Assembly (NCBI RefSeq): GCF_018860825.1
Contig: NZ_JAHKPZ010000030.1
Location: 289 to 64,288 of the forward strand
Source: Lacinutrix sp. C3R15
GTDB lineage: Bacteria; Bacteroidota; Bacteroidia; Flavobacteriales; Flavobacteriaceae
Reading direction: 5' to 3'
DNA: 64,000 nt
Under the pieces are notes generated by a model, which saw only the letters and a list, made by a program, of their open reading frames with translations, was not told where the DNA came from and ran no database searches. This document shows, piece after piece, positions 29,360-38,792 of the stretch (its first letter is position 1; the number at the start of each line of letters is the position of its first letter). Both the position numbers and the translations under genes were made by a program.

Positions 29360-30637
29360 TTACACAACGCTAGTTAATAATACATTACCAATAGCACATT
29401 GCAAACATTTATTTTTTTCACAATATTGGGTTTTTAGTTGCAGTAATGCTTGACTCTGCATGGCAGATGTTGCTACAGGATGAAGTTCTTGAAACTTAGT
29501 AACAATACTATTTTTTTCGGAAGAAATTTGATTAATAATACGAATAATAACATCATCTATATCTTTGCCTTGCTGTTTGGCATAGCTAAATTTTATAGGC
29601 ACTATGGTATTAATAATAAGCAAATCTATAAAAGCTTTAGTTATTCTTTTTTTAGATTCTTTACTGGTTTTACCAAAAGTAAAATGAGTTTGCCAATAGG
29701 CTGAAGTACCAACAGCAAACAAAGCATAAATTTCTTCTATATTTTTTGCGTTTATTATTTTTGAAAACAAATTGGTTTGTGCACTATATAAATTTGCTAA
29801 TTGCGAAATACGTATGGTAGGAAAATTAGGAGGTCGTAATCTAAAAAACTGTAAAGGAGTTACTGCTTGATTAGATAAACCAAACTTTTGTTTTAAAAAC
29901 AAGTATTCTTTTTTAAGCGCTAAGTAATATAAGTCTTGCTTATCTAGGTTTAACAAATCTGCCTGACCAAAAAACAAGGCTTCTAAACTACGCTGTTTAC
30001 TTTGTAGTTTTTGAACCACAGTAAAATCTATAGAACTAGCAAAACTTAAAAAAGCATCTCCATTTACTTTTAGCCCAAAGCTTTTAGCTAGCATCTTAAA
30101 AAGAACTGCTTCCCAATTGTTTTTGCTAGTTTGTAATAATTGTGCAATGTCTGCAGATTTTCGTTCTAAGCGCTCAAAATACAAACGCTCTAACCAATTA
30201 TTTACAACAAAATCATCTACTGTTGCAAAATCATTTTCACAGTTAATCCATTTTTGTTTTTTACGAAATAGTTTTTGGTAGTTTTGCAGAGCAGTTTTAT
30301 CTACAATATCTTTAAGTACTAAGGTAGCAATTACAGTATTGTCTTTTCTATGTATTTCTGTATCATGCTCCCAAACCACGTGTAGTATCACATTATCATA
30401 ATTTGCGTCTTGTTCATGACCATGTAAAAACCAATCGCTAGATTTTATATGTATTTCTACATTACCAGCCCAAAGCTGGTCTGTTATTTTAATTTGTGCA
30501 TTAAAAAAGTCTGGTCCTGTATTATGGTTATGCATACCAACTTGCAAAACAAAAACAGGTTCTTGAGCTGTTGTTTTTAAATTGCTTAGCGCAAACTTTT
30601 TGTATTTCCAGATATAATGTAAAAAGTCTTCTTGCAT
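29360..30637 (-). CDS. DUF2851 family protein
   Basis: The 425-aa soluble protein matches DUF2851, a Bacteroidota family of unknown function. Recognisable motifs are FLHYIWKYKKF at the start, VGMHNHNTGPDFFNAQI, WAGNVEIHIKSSDWFLHGH, NVILHVVWEHD, and a C-terminal cluster of four cysteines (CEKNKCLQCAIGN). The His/Asp-rich N-terminal block and terminal Cys cluster suggest metal binding, which is inference. It lies 90 nt upstream of pspC on the same strand. Confidence 0.85.
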   Translation of the reverse strand: MQEDFLHYIWKYKKFALSNLKTTAQEPVFVLQVGMHNHNTGPDFFNAQIKITDQLWAGNVEIHIKSSDWFLHGHEQDANYDNVILHVVWEHDTEIHRKDNTVIATLVLKDIVDKTALQNYQKLFRKKQKWINCENDFATVDDFVVNNWLERLYFERLERKSADIAQLLQTSKNNWEAVLFKMLAKSFGLKVNGDAFLSFASSIDFTVVQKLQSKQRSLEALFFGQADLLNLDKQDLYYLALKKEYLFLKQKFGLSNQAVTPLQFFRLRPPNFPTIRISQLANLYSAQTNLFSKIINAKNIEEIYALFAVGTSAYWQTHFTFGKTSKESKKRITKAFIDLLIINTIVPIKFSYAKQQGKDIDDVIIRIINQISSEKNSIVTKFQELHPVATSAMQSQALLQLKTQYCEKNKCLQCAIGNVLLTSVV

Positions 30638-30863
30638 GTAACTAATTTACATAATGCTATTTACATAACAAAAAAAACAAGGTTAAGTACAAACAATTTG
30701 TTGTATTGCTATTTTATAAAAACCAATAGAACCGAAAAAACAAATGTTATTTAGGTTAACTCTATAAGATTGCTATTTTGTTTTACTCCGTTTAAGTATA
30801 GTTGAACATATTAATTTGCTGTTAAGAATTACATTTTATCTAGTTTATCAACCCATACATCGT

Positions 30864-30871
30864 TATTTTTG
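30864..30871 (+). promoter_or_regulatory. predicted -7 box of the SDR gene promoter
   Basis: TATTTTTG, 38 nt before the ATG at 30910, fits TAnnTTTG. No convincing -33 TTTG is seen. The rest of the 272-bp gap (30638-30909) shows nothing else. Confidence 0.35.
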
Positions 30872-30909
30872 CAAAATAATCACAACATTTTTAACACAAA
30901 ATTCAACCT

Positions 30910-31629
30910 ATGAAAAACCTAAAAAACAAAAAAGCAATAATTACAGGAGGAGGAAGAGGACTTGGAAGAGCAACTGCAATAGCTTTTGCTAAAGAAGGAA
31001 TTGACATTGCCATAACAGGAAGAACAGAAGCTGCTTTAATAGAAACTGTTGCAGAATTAAAAACGTTAGGTGTTGATGCCACTTACGCTGTTTTTGATGT
31101 TAGCAATTATGACGAAGTTAAAAAAGGAATTAAAACCATTATTGAAAAATTAAGTACTGTAGATATTTTAGTAAACAATGCAGGAATTGCTGCATTTGGT
31201 ACTTTAAATGATATGGACGTACAACAATGGAGTCAAATTATACAAACCAACGTAATGGGTATGTACTATGTAACCAAAGAGGTTTTACCATACTTAATAG
31301 AAAAAAACAAAGGAGATATTTTTAATGTTTCTTCTACTGCTGGTTTATCAGGTAACGCTACTACCTCTGCGTATTCGGCTTCAAAATTTGCAGTTATTGG
31401 CATGTCTGAATCTTTAATGAAAGAAGTACGTAAAAACAACATTCGTGTTTGTACATTAACACCTAGTACTATTGCTTCAGATATGTCTATAGAGCTTGGT
31501 ATTGCTAATAAAGATTCTGAAGATAGCGTATTACAGCCAGAAGATTTTGCAGAACTTATTGTTGCTGGATTAAAATTACCAAGAAGAGCTATGTTAAAAG
31601 GAGCGTCTTTATGGTCTACAAACCCTTAA
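30910..31629 (+). CDS. short-chain dehydrogenase/reductase (FabG-like)
   Basis: The 239-aa Rossmann-fold NAD(P)H oxidoreductase has the TGGGRGLGR cofactor motif (about 12-20), NNAGIAAFG, a catalytic Ser in VSSTAGL and the YSASK motif (Tyr and Lys). An arginine after the second strand (TGRTEAAL) favours NADPH. Bacteroidota annotations usually call this type 3-ketoacyl-ACP reductase, but without neighbouring fab genes the substrate is open. Confidence 0.88.
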   Translation: MKNLKNKKAIITGGGRGLGRATAIAFAKEGIDIAITGRTEAALIETVAELKTLGVDATYAVFDVSNYDEVKKGIKTIIEKLSTVDILVNNAGIAAFGTLNDMDVQQWSQIIQTNVMGMYYVTKEVLPYLIEKNKGDIFNVSSTAGLSGNATTSAYSASKFAVIGMSESLMKEVRKNNIRVCTLTPSTIASDMSIELGIANKDSEDSVLQPEDFAELIVAGLKLPRRAMLKGASLWSTNP

Positions 31630-31686
31630 TTTATTTATTTAACATCGTTATTTTCTACAAATATTACTAATTAAAACTATATTTTT

Positions 31687-32364
31687 ATGACAAAAAGTTA
31701 CATTACATTTTTATTTTTTTTAGCAGCCATTTTTAATTTAAATGCGCAAATTACACTACATGGCTGTGAAACTGTTTTGTCTAATCAAGATTTTGTACTA
31801 AACAATACAGGAACTATTGATGACGGAGCAACTATACGTAACACTTTTGAAAGCACACCTAGTGATTTTTCACAAAGCTGTTCTGCTGGAGTTTGTGAAC
31901 TTCGAATTATATGGAATACCTCAGCTTTTAGATGGGAAATTCAATTAGATAATGATGGCCCTTTAGGCACACCTGATTATGATACCGCTGTATTATATTA
32001 CAATACAACTGCTTCTACACCAAACCCTCCTGACTTAACCTTAGGAACATGGGTTGACGCTAATAGCTTTTGCGGAGGCAATGGATCTCTTACTCTAACA
32101 GGAGATGTACAAAGTTCAACTTTAAGTATTAACACCTTTGATTTACAAAGTAAAATAAAATTATACCCAAACCCATCTATTAATTATTTACAAGTATCTG
32201 GTTTAACAAAAACAGAGTACTATAGATTATTTAATGTTTTAGGTGCTGAAGTAAATAATGGCAGAGTTTCTAATAATGGTAAAATAGATACAAGCAACCT
32301 AACAAATGGATTATACTTTTTAAAATTTGAAAACGGAAACACCTTTAAATTTATAAAAGAATAG
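31687..32364 (+). CDS. small secreted protein with T9SS C-terminal sorting domain
   Basis: The 225-aa product has a signal peptide (1-20, FNLNAQ). A roughly 120-residue domain with four cysteines (HGCETV, SQSCSAGVCEL, NSFCGGNG) that could form two disulfides follows, and then a type A sorting domain (LYPNPSINYLQVSG...NGLYFLKFENGNTFKFIKE). The middle domain is not recognised. Export by T9SS to the cell surface is well supported. Confidence 0.8.
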   Translation: MTKSYITFLFFLAAIFNLNAQITLHGCETVLSNQDFVLNNTGTIDDGATIRNTFESTPSDFSQSCSAGVCELRIIWNTSAFRWEIQLDNDGPLGTPDYDTAVLYYNTTASTPNPPDLTLGTWVDANSFCGGNGSLTLTGDVQSSTLSINTFDLQSKIKLYPNPSINYLQVSGLTKTEYYRLFNVLGAEVNNGRVSNNGKIDTSNLTNGLYFLKFENGNTFKFIKE

Positions 32365-32390
32365 CATTTACTTAAAACTTATTTTCTTAA

Positions 32391-32421
32391 AAAAAACCTC
32401 CTAAAATTTAGGAGGTTTTTT
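32391..32421. terminator. bidirectional terminator between the T9SS-cargo and cysteine synthase genes
   Basis: Arms of 15 nt (AAAAAACCTCCTAAA and its exact complement) around a single A give a strong symmetric hairpin with flanking A/T runs, serving both convergent genes. Confidence 0.85.
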
Positions 32422-32484
32422 ATTTCTTTTGATACAGCTATGTCTTTGCGTTATGTACAATAGGCATTTTATTTCTTGTAATTA

Positions 32485-33465
32485 CTATTCTATATAACCC
32501 ATTTTTTTCATCCAATCGTTGTTGTACATTTTACCAACATAACGACTACCATGATCGTGAAAAAGAACCACAACAACATCGTCTTTTTTAAACTTGTCTT
32601 TTAATTGTAATAATCCTTTTATTGCTGCTCCTGCGCTATTACCTAAAAACATACCTTCTTCTAAAGCTAGTTTTTGCGTGTACACTGCTGCATCTTTATC
32701 GGTTACTTTAGTAAAACCATCAATAAGAGAGAAGTCTACATTTTTTGGTAAGATATCTTCGCCAATACCTTCGGTTACGTAAGGGTAGATTTCATTCTCG
32801 TCAAAAATTCCTGTTTCATGGTATTTTTTAAACACAGAACCATAAGTATCAATTCCCCATACTTTAACATTAGGGTTTTGCTCTTTAAGGTATTTACTTA
32901 TTCCAGAAATAGTTCCTCCTGTTCCTACACCAACAACAAAGTGTGTTACCTTACCATCTGTTTGTTTCCAGATTTCTGGACCTGTACTTTGGTAATGCGC
33001 TTTTGCGTTACTTGGGTTATCATATTGGTTTACATACCAGGAGTTTGGTGTTTCTTCTCCTAAACGTTTAGAAACTGAATAATACGATCTTGGGTCTGTT
33101 GGCTCTACATCTGTAGGGCAAACAATTACCTCTGCACCATGTGCTCTTAATACATCACATTTTTCTTTAGATTGTTTATCGCTAATTACAAAAATACATT
33201 TGTATCCTTTTACAATTGCGGCAAGCGCTAATCCTAAGCCTGTATTTCCTGATGTACCTTCAATAATAGTTCCTCCTGGTTTTAATCTTCCGTCTGCTTC
33301 TGCATCTTCAATCATGGTTAAAGCCATTCTATCTTTTGCAGAGTTTCCTGGGTTAAAGGTTTCGTATTTTGCAAGTACCAAACAAGGTAAATCTTCTGTA
33401 ATTTTATTTAGTTTTACTAGTGGTGTGTTACCAATAGTTTCTAATATATTTTTTGCGTATTCCAT
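32485..33465 (-). CDS. PLP-dependent cysteine synthase family protein
   Basis: The 326-aa fold-type II PLP enzyme has the PLP-lysine motif NPGNSAKDRMA (about 39), the phosphate/carboxylate loop EGTSGNTG (about 69), GTGGTISG (about 180) and a C-terminal GNSAGAA. O-acetylserine sulfhydrylase and cystathionine beta-synthase share these. The NPGNSAKDR form and the absence of CBS domains leave both reactions possible (cysteine synthesis or homocysteine/serine condensation). A TATTTTTG box lies 18 nt upstream. Confidence 0.88.
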   Translation of the reverse strand: MEYAKNILETIGNTPLVKLNKITEDLPCLVLAKYETFNPGNSAKDRMALTMIEDAEADGRLKPGGTIIEGTSGNTGLGLALAAIVKGYKCIFVISDKQSKEKCDVLRAHGAEVIVCPTDVEPTDPRSYYSVSKRLGEETPNSWYVNQYDNPSNAKAHYQSTGPEIWKQTDGKVTHFVVGVGTGGTISGISKYLKEQNPNVKVWGIDTYGSVFKKYHETGIFDENEIYPYVTEGIGEDILPKNVDFSLIDGFTKVTDKDAAVYTQKLALEEGMFLGNSAGAAIKGLLQLKDKFKKDDVVVVLFHDHGSRYVGKMYNNDWMKKMGYIE

Positions 33466-33482
33466 TTCTTATTTTTCTGATG

Positions 33483-33490
33483 CAAAAATA
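33483..33490 (-). promoter_or_regulatory. predicted -7 box of the cysteine synthase gene
   Basis: TATTTTTG on the minus strand ends 18 nt before the ATG at 33465, implying a leader of about 12 nt. Confidence 0.35.
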
Positions 33491-33532
33491 GTAAAAGGGA
33501 ATAGTTTTATGTTAAATGTTAGCTTTTATTTT

Positions 33533-33622
33533 GCGTTAGGGATTGAGCAATTGTTGGAGCTCCTTGAAAAGAGCGACTTGTGAAAGCGCGGTACTGCGAA
33601 GCTTAAGCGTAGCAGTAAACGC
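33533..33622. repeat. 90-bp GC-richer intergenic element bounded by GCGTT/AACGC
   Basis: The stretch between the cysteine synthase and permease genes is markedly less AT-rich than its surroundings. It begins GCGTT and ends AACGC, and contains a TACTGC/GCAGTA inverted pair (33592-33597 and 33612-33617) around AAGCTT. It has no coding frame. It looks like a dispersed flavobacterial intergenic repeat, but only one copy is in this window. Confidence 0.4.
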
Positions 33623-33631
33623 CATAATTAG

Positions 33632-34867
33632 TTACTCAAAACGAATTGCTTTTACTGGCGAAATTTTGGTTATAATGTAAGATGGTATTAGTAGCATGAG
33701 TAAACAGAGAATGAATGTGCCAATGTTTAGCGCTAAAATATAGCCTAAATTAATATAAACTGGTACTTCGCTTACATGATATACATTTGGGTCTAGCGGA
33801 AAAAGTTTACCGTATTTTTGTGCTAATAATAAGGTTAAACCTATGAGATTTCCCCAGAACAAGCCTTTTAAAATAATATAGCCTGCATTGTATAAAAACA
33901 TTTTTCTAATGCTCCAGTTATTGCTTCCTAATGCTTTAAAAATACCAATCATTTTGGTGCGTTCTAGAATTAAAACTAGTAATGCAGTTATCATATTTAT
34001 TCCTGCTACAAGAATCATAATACCTATAATACCATAGGTGTTTTTATCGAAAATGCCAATCCACTCAAAAATAGAAGCGTGTTTTTGTTCTACAGTTACT
34101 GCATTTAATAAGGAAGGTGTGTTTTGAAATACTGCAACATATTTTTCTTGCAATTGGTTGTAGTCTTCTAATAAAACCTCAAAACTTCCTACCTGATCTG
34201 GCTCCCACTTATTAAGTCTTTGAATGTGGCGAATATCTCCAAGCACATAGGTTTCATCAAATTCTTTAAGTCCAGAATTATAAATACCTACAATAGAATA
34301 GCGTATTTGTGTTGGTAAGGCGTTTGGGTCTTCCTTTTTAAAGAAAGTTGCAAATTTATCGCCTAACTTAAACTGCATACGTTTTGCTAAATCTTCAGAA
34401 ATTAGCACGTCTTGGTTTCGTTCTTTAGTGTAATCTGGTAATCTACCTTCTATTAAAAACTCTTTAAAATAATCCCAATTATAATCTGCTCCTACTCCTT
34501 TTACAATAATAGCCTCAAAATCGGTTTCCGTTCTTATAATTCCGAATTTTGACGCTACAGCTTGTATGTTTTTTATACCATCTACATTTTTAAAAACGGG
34601 ATAAAAATCTTGTTTGGTAGAAATTGGTTTATCACTTTCTTGTGAGTTATTAGTACCAAAACTAGAAATAATGATATGCCCATTAAATGCAGAAACTTTA
34701 TCTCTAATTTTTTGTTGCAAACCAATACCTGTAGCAACAGCAATCATCATTACTATTATACCAATAGCAATTGCAGCGATTCCAATTTTTATTATTGGTG
34801 CCGAAACGCTACTTTTATACGCTTTACTACTAATAATGCGTTTAGCTATAAAAAACTCGAAATTCAA
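33632..34867 (-). CDS. LolC/LolE-like ABC transporter permease (FtsX family)
   Basis: The 411-aa product has an N-terminal membrane helix (about 22-45), a large periplasmic domain (about 46-270) and three C-terminal helices (about 275-400), as in lipoprotein-releasing permeases of the LolCDE type. Motifs include MNFEFFIAKRII, SAPIIKIGIAAIAIG and a C-terminal SPVKAIRFE. The start is TTG at 34867: an in-frame TAA lies nine nt upstream and the MNFEFFIAKR start is what the family shows. The start codon lies only 8 bp from the divergent namZ start. No ATPase gene is adjacent. Confidence 0.88.
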   Translation of the reverse strand: MNFEFFIAKRIISSKAYKSSVSAPIIKIGIAAIAIGIIVMMIAVATGIGLQQKIRDKVSAFNGHIIISSFGTNNSQESDKPISTKQDFYPVFKNVDGIKNIQAVASKFGIIRTETDFEAIIVKGVGADYNWDYFKEFLIEGRLPDYTKERNQDVLISEDLAKRMQFKLGDKFATFFKKEDPNALPTQIRYSIVGIYNSGLKEFDETYVLGDIRHIQRLNKWEPDQVGSFEVLLEDYNQLQEKYVAVFQNTPSLLNAVTVEQKHASIFEWIGIFDKNTYGIIGIMILVAGINMITALLVLILERTKMIGIFKALGSNNWSIRKMFLYNAGYIILKGLFWGNLIGLTLLLAQKYGKLFPLDPNVYHVSEVPVYINLGYILALNIGTFILCLLMLLIPSYIITKISPVKAIRFE

Positions 34868-34875
34868 ACTAGATT

Positions 34876-36156
34876 ATGCGATTTAATGTTTTCAAAAATA
34901 CAGTTTTATTATTTGTTTTTGTATTAATTTCTTGCGGAAGTAAGGCAAAATCTGAAGCAGCAACTTCTAATACAGGTGTTATCTCTAAAAACGAGATGCT
35001 TCAACCAGCGCAGCATGACAGCATACAACAAAATGATAAAGAATTAATTATTGGTGCAAACCAAACAGAAGCCTATTTACCTTTATTAAACGGAAAGCGT
35101 GTTGGTATTGTTGCCAATCAGACTTCTGTTATTTTTAAAGCTACAAAAAACAACAGTTACACCCATCTTGTAGATTCTTTAGTAAGATTAAAAGTAGATG
35201 TTAAAAAGGTTTTTGCTCCAGAACATGGTTTTAGAGGAACTGCTGACGCAGGAGAATTGGTTAAAGATGGTGTAGATACCAAAACCGGTTTACCTATAGT
35301 TTCGCTTTATGGTAAAAACAAAAAACCTTCTGCTACACAATTACAAGGTCTAGATATTGTAATTTTTGACATTCAAGATGTTGGTGCTCGTTTTTACACT
35401 TATATTTCTTCTTTACATTATGTTATGGAAGCCTGTGCTGAAGCGAATATTCCTGTGCTAATTTTAGATAGACCAAATCCTAATGGTCATTATATTGATG
35501 GACCTATTTTAGAAATGGAACACAAAAGTTTTGTTGGTATGCATCCTGTTCCTGTGGTTCACGGAATGACTATTGGTGAATATGCTAAAATGATTAATGG
35601 TGAAAAATGGTTAGAAAACGGTGTACAATGCAATATTACAGTTATTACTATGCAAAACTACACACACAAAACTAGTTATAATTTACCTATAAAACCTTCG
35701 CCAAACTTGCCAAATGCAAAATCCATAAACTTATACCCTAGTTTATGTTTTTTTGAAGGTACGAATGTAAGTGCTGGAAGAGGAACAGATAAACAGTTTC
35801 AAATTTTTGGAAGTCCTTTTTTAGACACCAAAATGTTTCATTTTAATTATACTTTTATTCCTAAGCCTAATGCAGGTTCTAAATACCCAAAGCACGAAAA
35901 CAAAGTTTGTTATGGTATGGATTTAAGCATGAGTAAAAATTTAAGTAGATTAGACTTAAATTATATTATTGAAGCATACCAAGCTACAGCAAATAAAGAT
36001 GCCTTTTTTAATACCTTTTTCACCAAACTTGCAGGAACAAAAGCACTACAAAAGCAAATAGAAACAAGGCACACTGCTTATGAGATTAAAAAAACATGGG
36101 TTAGAGGTTTAGCGGCTTATGATACTATGCGACAAGCCTATTTATTATATAAATAA
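34876..36156 (+). CDS. namZ: exo-beta-N-acetylmuramidase NamZ-domain lipoprotein (DUF1343)
   Basis: The 426-aa product begins with a lipoprotein signal (LLFVFVLISCG, lipid-modified Cys20). DUF1343 motifs follow: GKRVGIVANQTSV, VFAPEHGFRG, DIQDVGARFYTYISSLHY, DRPNPNGHYIDGP, MTIGEYAKMINGE and FFEGTNVSAGRGT. Characterised members cleave terminal MurNAc from peptidoglycan fragments, so a role in cell-wall recycling at the envelope is inferred. It is divergent from the LolC/E-like permease and followed by a terminator. Confidence 0.9.
   Translation: MRFNVFKNTVLLFVFVLISCGSKAKSEAATSNTGVISKNEMLQPAQHDSIQQNDKELIIGANQTEAYLPLLNGKRVGIVANQTSVIFKATKNNSYTHLVDSLVRLKVDVKKVFAPEHGFRGTADAGELVKDGVDTKTGLPIVSLYGKNKKPSATQLQGLDIVIFDIQDVGARFYTYISSLHYVMEACAEANIPVLILDRPNPNGHYIDGPILEMEHKSFVGMHPVPVVHGMTIGEYAKMINGEKWLENGVQCNITVITMQNYTHKTSYNLPIKPSPNLPNAKSINLYPSLCFFEGTNVSAGRGTDKQFQIFGSPFLDTKMFHFNYTFIPKPNAGSKYPKHENKVCYGMDLSMSKNLSRLDLNYIIEAYQATANKDAFFNTFFTKLAGTKALQKQIETRHTAYEIKKTWVRGLAAYDTMRQAYLLYK
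34893..34900 (-). promoter_or_regulatory. predicted permease promoter box inside namZ coding region
   Basis: TATTTTTG on the minus strand lies within codons 6-9 of namZ, about 26 nt before the permease TTG start. The divergent starts are 8 bp apart, so at least one promoter must lie in the other gene. Confidence 0.35.
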
Positions 36157-36185
36157 AAAACCTTCAGAAGCTTTCTAAAGGTTTT
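36157..36185 (+). terminator. namZ terminator
   Basis: AAAACCTT / AAGGTTTT outer arms and AGAA / TTCT inner arms (one C-A mismatch) around GCT start directly after the stop codon. The structure could also serve the convergent gene at 36224. Confidence 0.7.
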
Positions 36186-36223
36186 AAATATTGCAAATTA
36201 AATTTGCTTATTGACTAATTTTA

Positions 36224-37114
36224 CTAGTTATACGGTTCTCCGTTTGGTCTTAAGTTTTGAGCTCTATACTCTGCACGAGATTGCACTACATAACGCCCTC
36301 CTCTTCCATTTGTAAGGTTATAGCTTTTATATACCGTAGAGTCTAAGCTAGGTTTTTTAGTTTCAGTAACTCTAGTATCTCTTGCTGGTTTAGTTTTTAC
36401 TACCTTTTCTTCTTTTACTATTTTTTCTGGTTTTATATATTCTTTTTTTGGTTTAGGAGTACTCGTTGCAACTCTTGTTTTTGCTTTAGGTGCAACTTCT
36501 TTTTTAACTTTTGCCTTCTTAACTTTTTCCTTTTTTACTTTAACAGGCTTTTCTTTTTTTTCTTTCACTATAGGTTCTTTTTTAGCAACCTCAGCAACTA
36601 AAGCCTCTTCTTTTTTAATTATTGGTTCTTCCTCTTTTATTACAGGTTTTTCTTCAATAACTTCTGGTTCTGGAGTAACCTCTGCAATTAATTCTTCTTC
36701 TAATATAGTATCTTCAATTGGTAAAAGTCTAGAAATTCTAAAAACTATCGTTTTTTGGTATTGGTATATATCATCACTCTTTTCAATTTGAAAAGCAGCA
36801 ATTGTATATTCACCTACAGGAACAGAAGCTAACGGTATACTCGTTTTTTTCTTTCCTCTTTCTACTTCAAAAACTTTAGATTCATATGTACCTATAAACT
36901 CTACTTTATACAAGTTAAAGTCACTACTTAAATGTAATGTGTCTCCTGCTTTGTTTAAATTATGCTGTAAACTGTTAGCTTCAGAATTTATATTTTTTGC
37001 AATTGTAGAATATACTGTGTTTTGACCAAATGATACACTTGTTACCATCAAGATCATACAAAAACATAGTATCGTAACTTTCCCCTCTTTCATTACGTTG
37101 TTAATTTTAATCAT
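36224..37114 (-). CDS. secreted protein with Lys/Glu-rich low-complexity linker
   Basis: The 296-aa product (or 289 aa if the second Met at 37093 starts, which gives a tidier signal peptide ending VSFGQ) has an N-terminal beta-rich domain (about 30-130), then a long Lys/Glu/Pro/Val repeat tract (about 140-260; KEEEPIIKKEE, KKEKVKKAKVKKE) and a short C-terminal tail (YVVQSRAEYRAQNLRPNGEPYN). The tract could span the periplasm or peptidoglycan. I do not recognise the folded domain. It is a stand-alone gene. Confidence 0.65.
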   Translation of the reverse strand: MIKINNVMKEGKVTILCFCMILMVTSVSFGQNTVYSTIAKNINSEANSLQHNLNKAGDTLHLSSDFNLYKVEFIGTYESKVFEVERGKKKTSIPLASVPVGEYTIAAFQIEKSDDIYQYQKTIVFRISRLLPIEDTILEEELIAEVTPEPEVIEEKPVIKEEEPIIKKEEALVAEVAKKEPIVKEKKEKPVKVKKEKVKKAKVKKEVAPKAKTRVATSTPKPKKEYIKPEKIVKEEKVVKTKPARDTRVTETKKPSLDSTVYKSYNLTNGRGGRYVVQSRAEYRAQNLRPNGEPYN

Positions 37115-37373
37115 TTTATTGAATTTTGATAATAGCTATTAATCAAATTTCTATTCAAAGATTACATTAATTTACAAAAAAAAGGTGCTTTATTTGGTGT
37201 TTATCAAGAATATTCGTTGAATACCAAAAATCACAGATAAAATGTTATTCCACTGAAACAAAAGATTTTAATTTCCTGAAAATGAATAAAAACGTACAAA
37301 CCTACTTGGTATTGAAAACCTAATTTTAAATTTGTTACACTTTAATTTATAGAACTAAATTTTGTTTAATGTA

Positions 37374-38207
37374 TTACTGATTTTGCTGTAAAATCTGCAA
37401 TAATACATCTGGAAAATCAGTAATAATTCCGTCAACAGAACACTGTATCATTTCTTGCATATTAGCAGCTGAATTTACGGTCCAAGGAATTACTTTAAAT
37501 CCTTGTTTTTGATATTTTTGCGTGGTTTTTTTATCTAATAATTTAAAATACGGACTTATAATCTCTGGCTTGTAGCTTAACTTGTGTAACTTTTTAGAAA
37601 TACGTTGGTCTTTGTCTACCAAAATAGCAACTTTCATTTCTGGAGCTTGTTTTTTTATTTCTTCTAAAACGCGCAAATCAAATGATTGTAAATTACACCT
37701 TTCAAATACTTGGTTTTCTTTTATGGCTTTTAATACTAAAGCCACAAACTCTTTAGGTTTAGGTGTAAAAACAGCATCATATTTACGCTTTGCTTTTATT
37801 TCAATATTATACTTTATAATATTACTTAAAGCATTAGCTGCTACAAAAACTTCTTTTAAAGAAGGCTTATACGTTTTTATTTTTTCTTGGTTTGGGTATC
37901 TTTTATGCAACTTGGTTCCACAATCAAAAGCTTTAATTTCTTCATGGCTTAGCGTATAAAGATTGTACTTTTTATCGTCTTCTTTAGGAATTTCATTACC
38001 ATTTCTGTCTAAACAATAAGTTCTACTCATAAAAGGTTCATGAGAAACGATGACTTTGTTATCTTTAGAAATAACCACATCTAACTCTAAAGTATGCACA
38101 CCTAAAGCAATTGCTTTTTTAAAAGCTGGCAGTGTATTTTCAGGCATTAGGCCTCTACAACCTCTGTGTCCTTGAATACCTATATTTTGATTTGTATTAC
38201 AGTTCAT
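37374..38207 (-). CDS. glycerophosphodiester phosphodiesterase
   Basis: The 277-aa TIM-barrel enzyme (GDPD family) hydrolyses glycerophosphodiesters to glycerol-3-phosphate and an alcohol. The metal/catalytic motifs are GHRGCRGLMPENT (His15, Arg16, Glu23) and LELDVVISKDNKVIVSHEP (Glu, Asp, His), and the C-terminal VIPWTVN and DGIITDFP are typical. No signal peptide is evident, so it is probably cytoplasmic. A 259-bp gap upstream (37115-37373) holds no recognisable feature beyond a weak TTTGGT/ACCAAA pair near 37195-37233. Confidence 0.92.
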   Translation of the reverse strand: MNCNTNQNIGIQGHRGCRGLMPENTLPAFKKAIALGVHTLELDVVISKDNKVIVSHEPFMSRTYCLDRNGNEIPKEDDKKYNLYTLSHEEIKAFDCGTKLHKRYPNQEKIKTYKPSLKEVFVAANALSNIIKYNIEIKAKRKYDAVFTPKPKEFVALVLKAIKENQVFERCNLQSFDLRVLEEIKKQAPEMKVAILVDKDQRISKKLHKLSYKPEIISPYFKLLDKKTTQKYQKQGFKVIPWTVNSAANMQEMIQCSVDGIITDFPDVLLQILQQNQ

Positions 38208-38297
38208 AATAAAATATTTACCAAAATTTGATTCCTTTTTTCTTAATTTATTTAGAATCTAGCTTGCTTTATTAAATACAAAACCAACATAGTTACT

Positions 38298-38792
38298 TTA
38301 CAATTTTATTCTACGTTTCATTTCTTCTACAATATTAAAAGCAGCAGGACAGATAGCAACATTTTTAATTGTAAGATTAGAAATCTGTTGAAACTTTTTT
38401 CTATCAGTATGTGGAAACTCTCTACATGCTTTGGGCCTCACATCATAAATAGAGCAATAGTTATCTGCACCTAAAAAAGTACAAGGTACCGATTGTAAAA
38501 CGTAATCATTATCTTCATCTACACGCAAGTAGTTTGCAATAAACTGCTGTGGTTTTTGCTTAAAATGCTTAGCAATTCTATCTACATCTTTATCTGTAAA
38601 TAAAGGGCCTGTAGTTTTACAACAATTAGCACAAGTTAAACAGTCTGTACGCTCAAATTCTTCTGCATGCAAATCTTGCATGATATAATCTAAATTTTTT
38701 GGAGCCTTCTTTTTTAGCTTTGTAAAAAAGGTTTTATTCTCCTTATGCTTATCTTTGGCCAACTTTGGGAGTTGTTTTAAAAATTCTTCCAT
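38298..38792 (-). CDS. YkgJ family cysteine cluster protein
   Basis: The product is about 164 aa, with the UPF0153/YkgJ pattern: CLTCANCC (about 55), PCTFLG, YCSIYDVRPKACREFP and a late CPAA. These cysteines probably bind zinc or an iron centre; the function is not established. The start is placed at ATG 38792 (MEEFLKQLPK); a TTG one codon earlier is possible. A TACTTTTG box at 38797-38804 abuts the ATG, hinting at a leaderless or near-leaderless message. Confidence 0.85.
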   Translation of the reverse strand: MEEFLKQLPKLAKDKHKENKTFFTKLKKKAPKNLDYIMQDLHAEEFERTDCLTCANCCKTTGPLFTDKDVDRIAKHFKQKPQQFIANYLRVDEDNDYVLQSVPCTFLGADNYCSIYDVRPKACREFPHTDRKKFQQISNLTIKNVAICPAAFNIVEEMKRRIKL

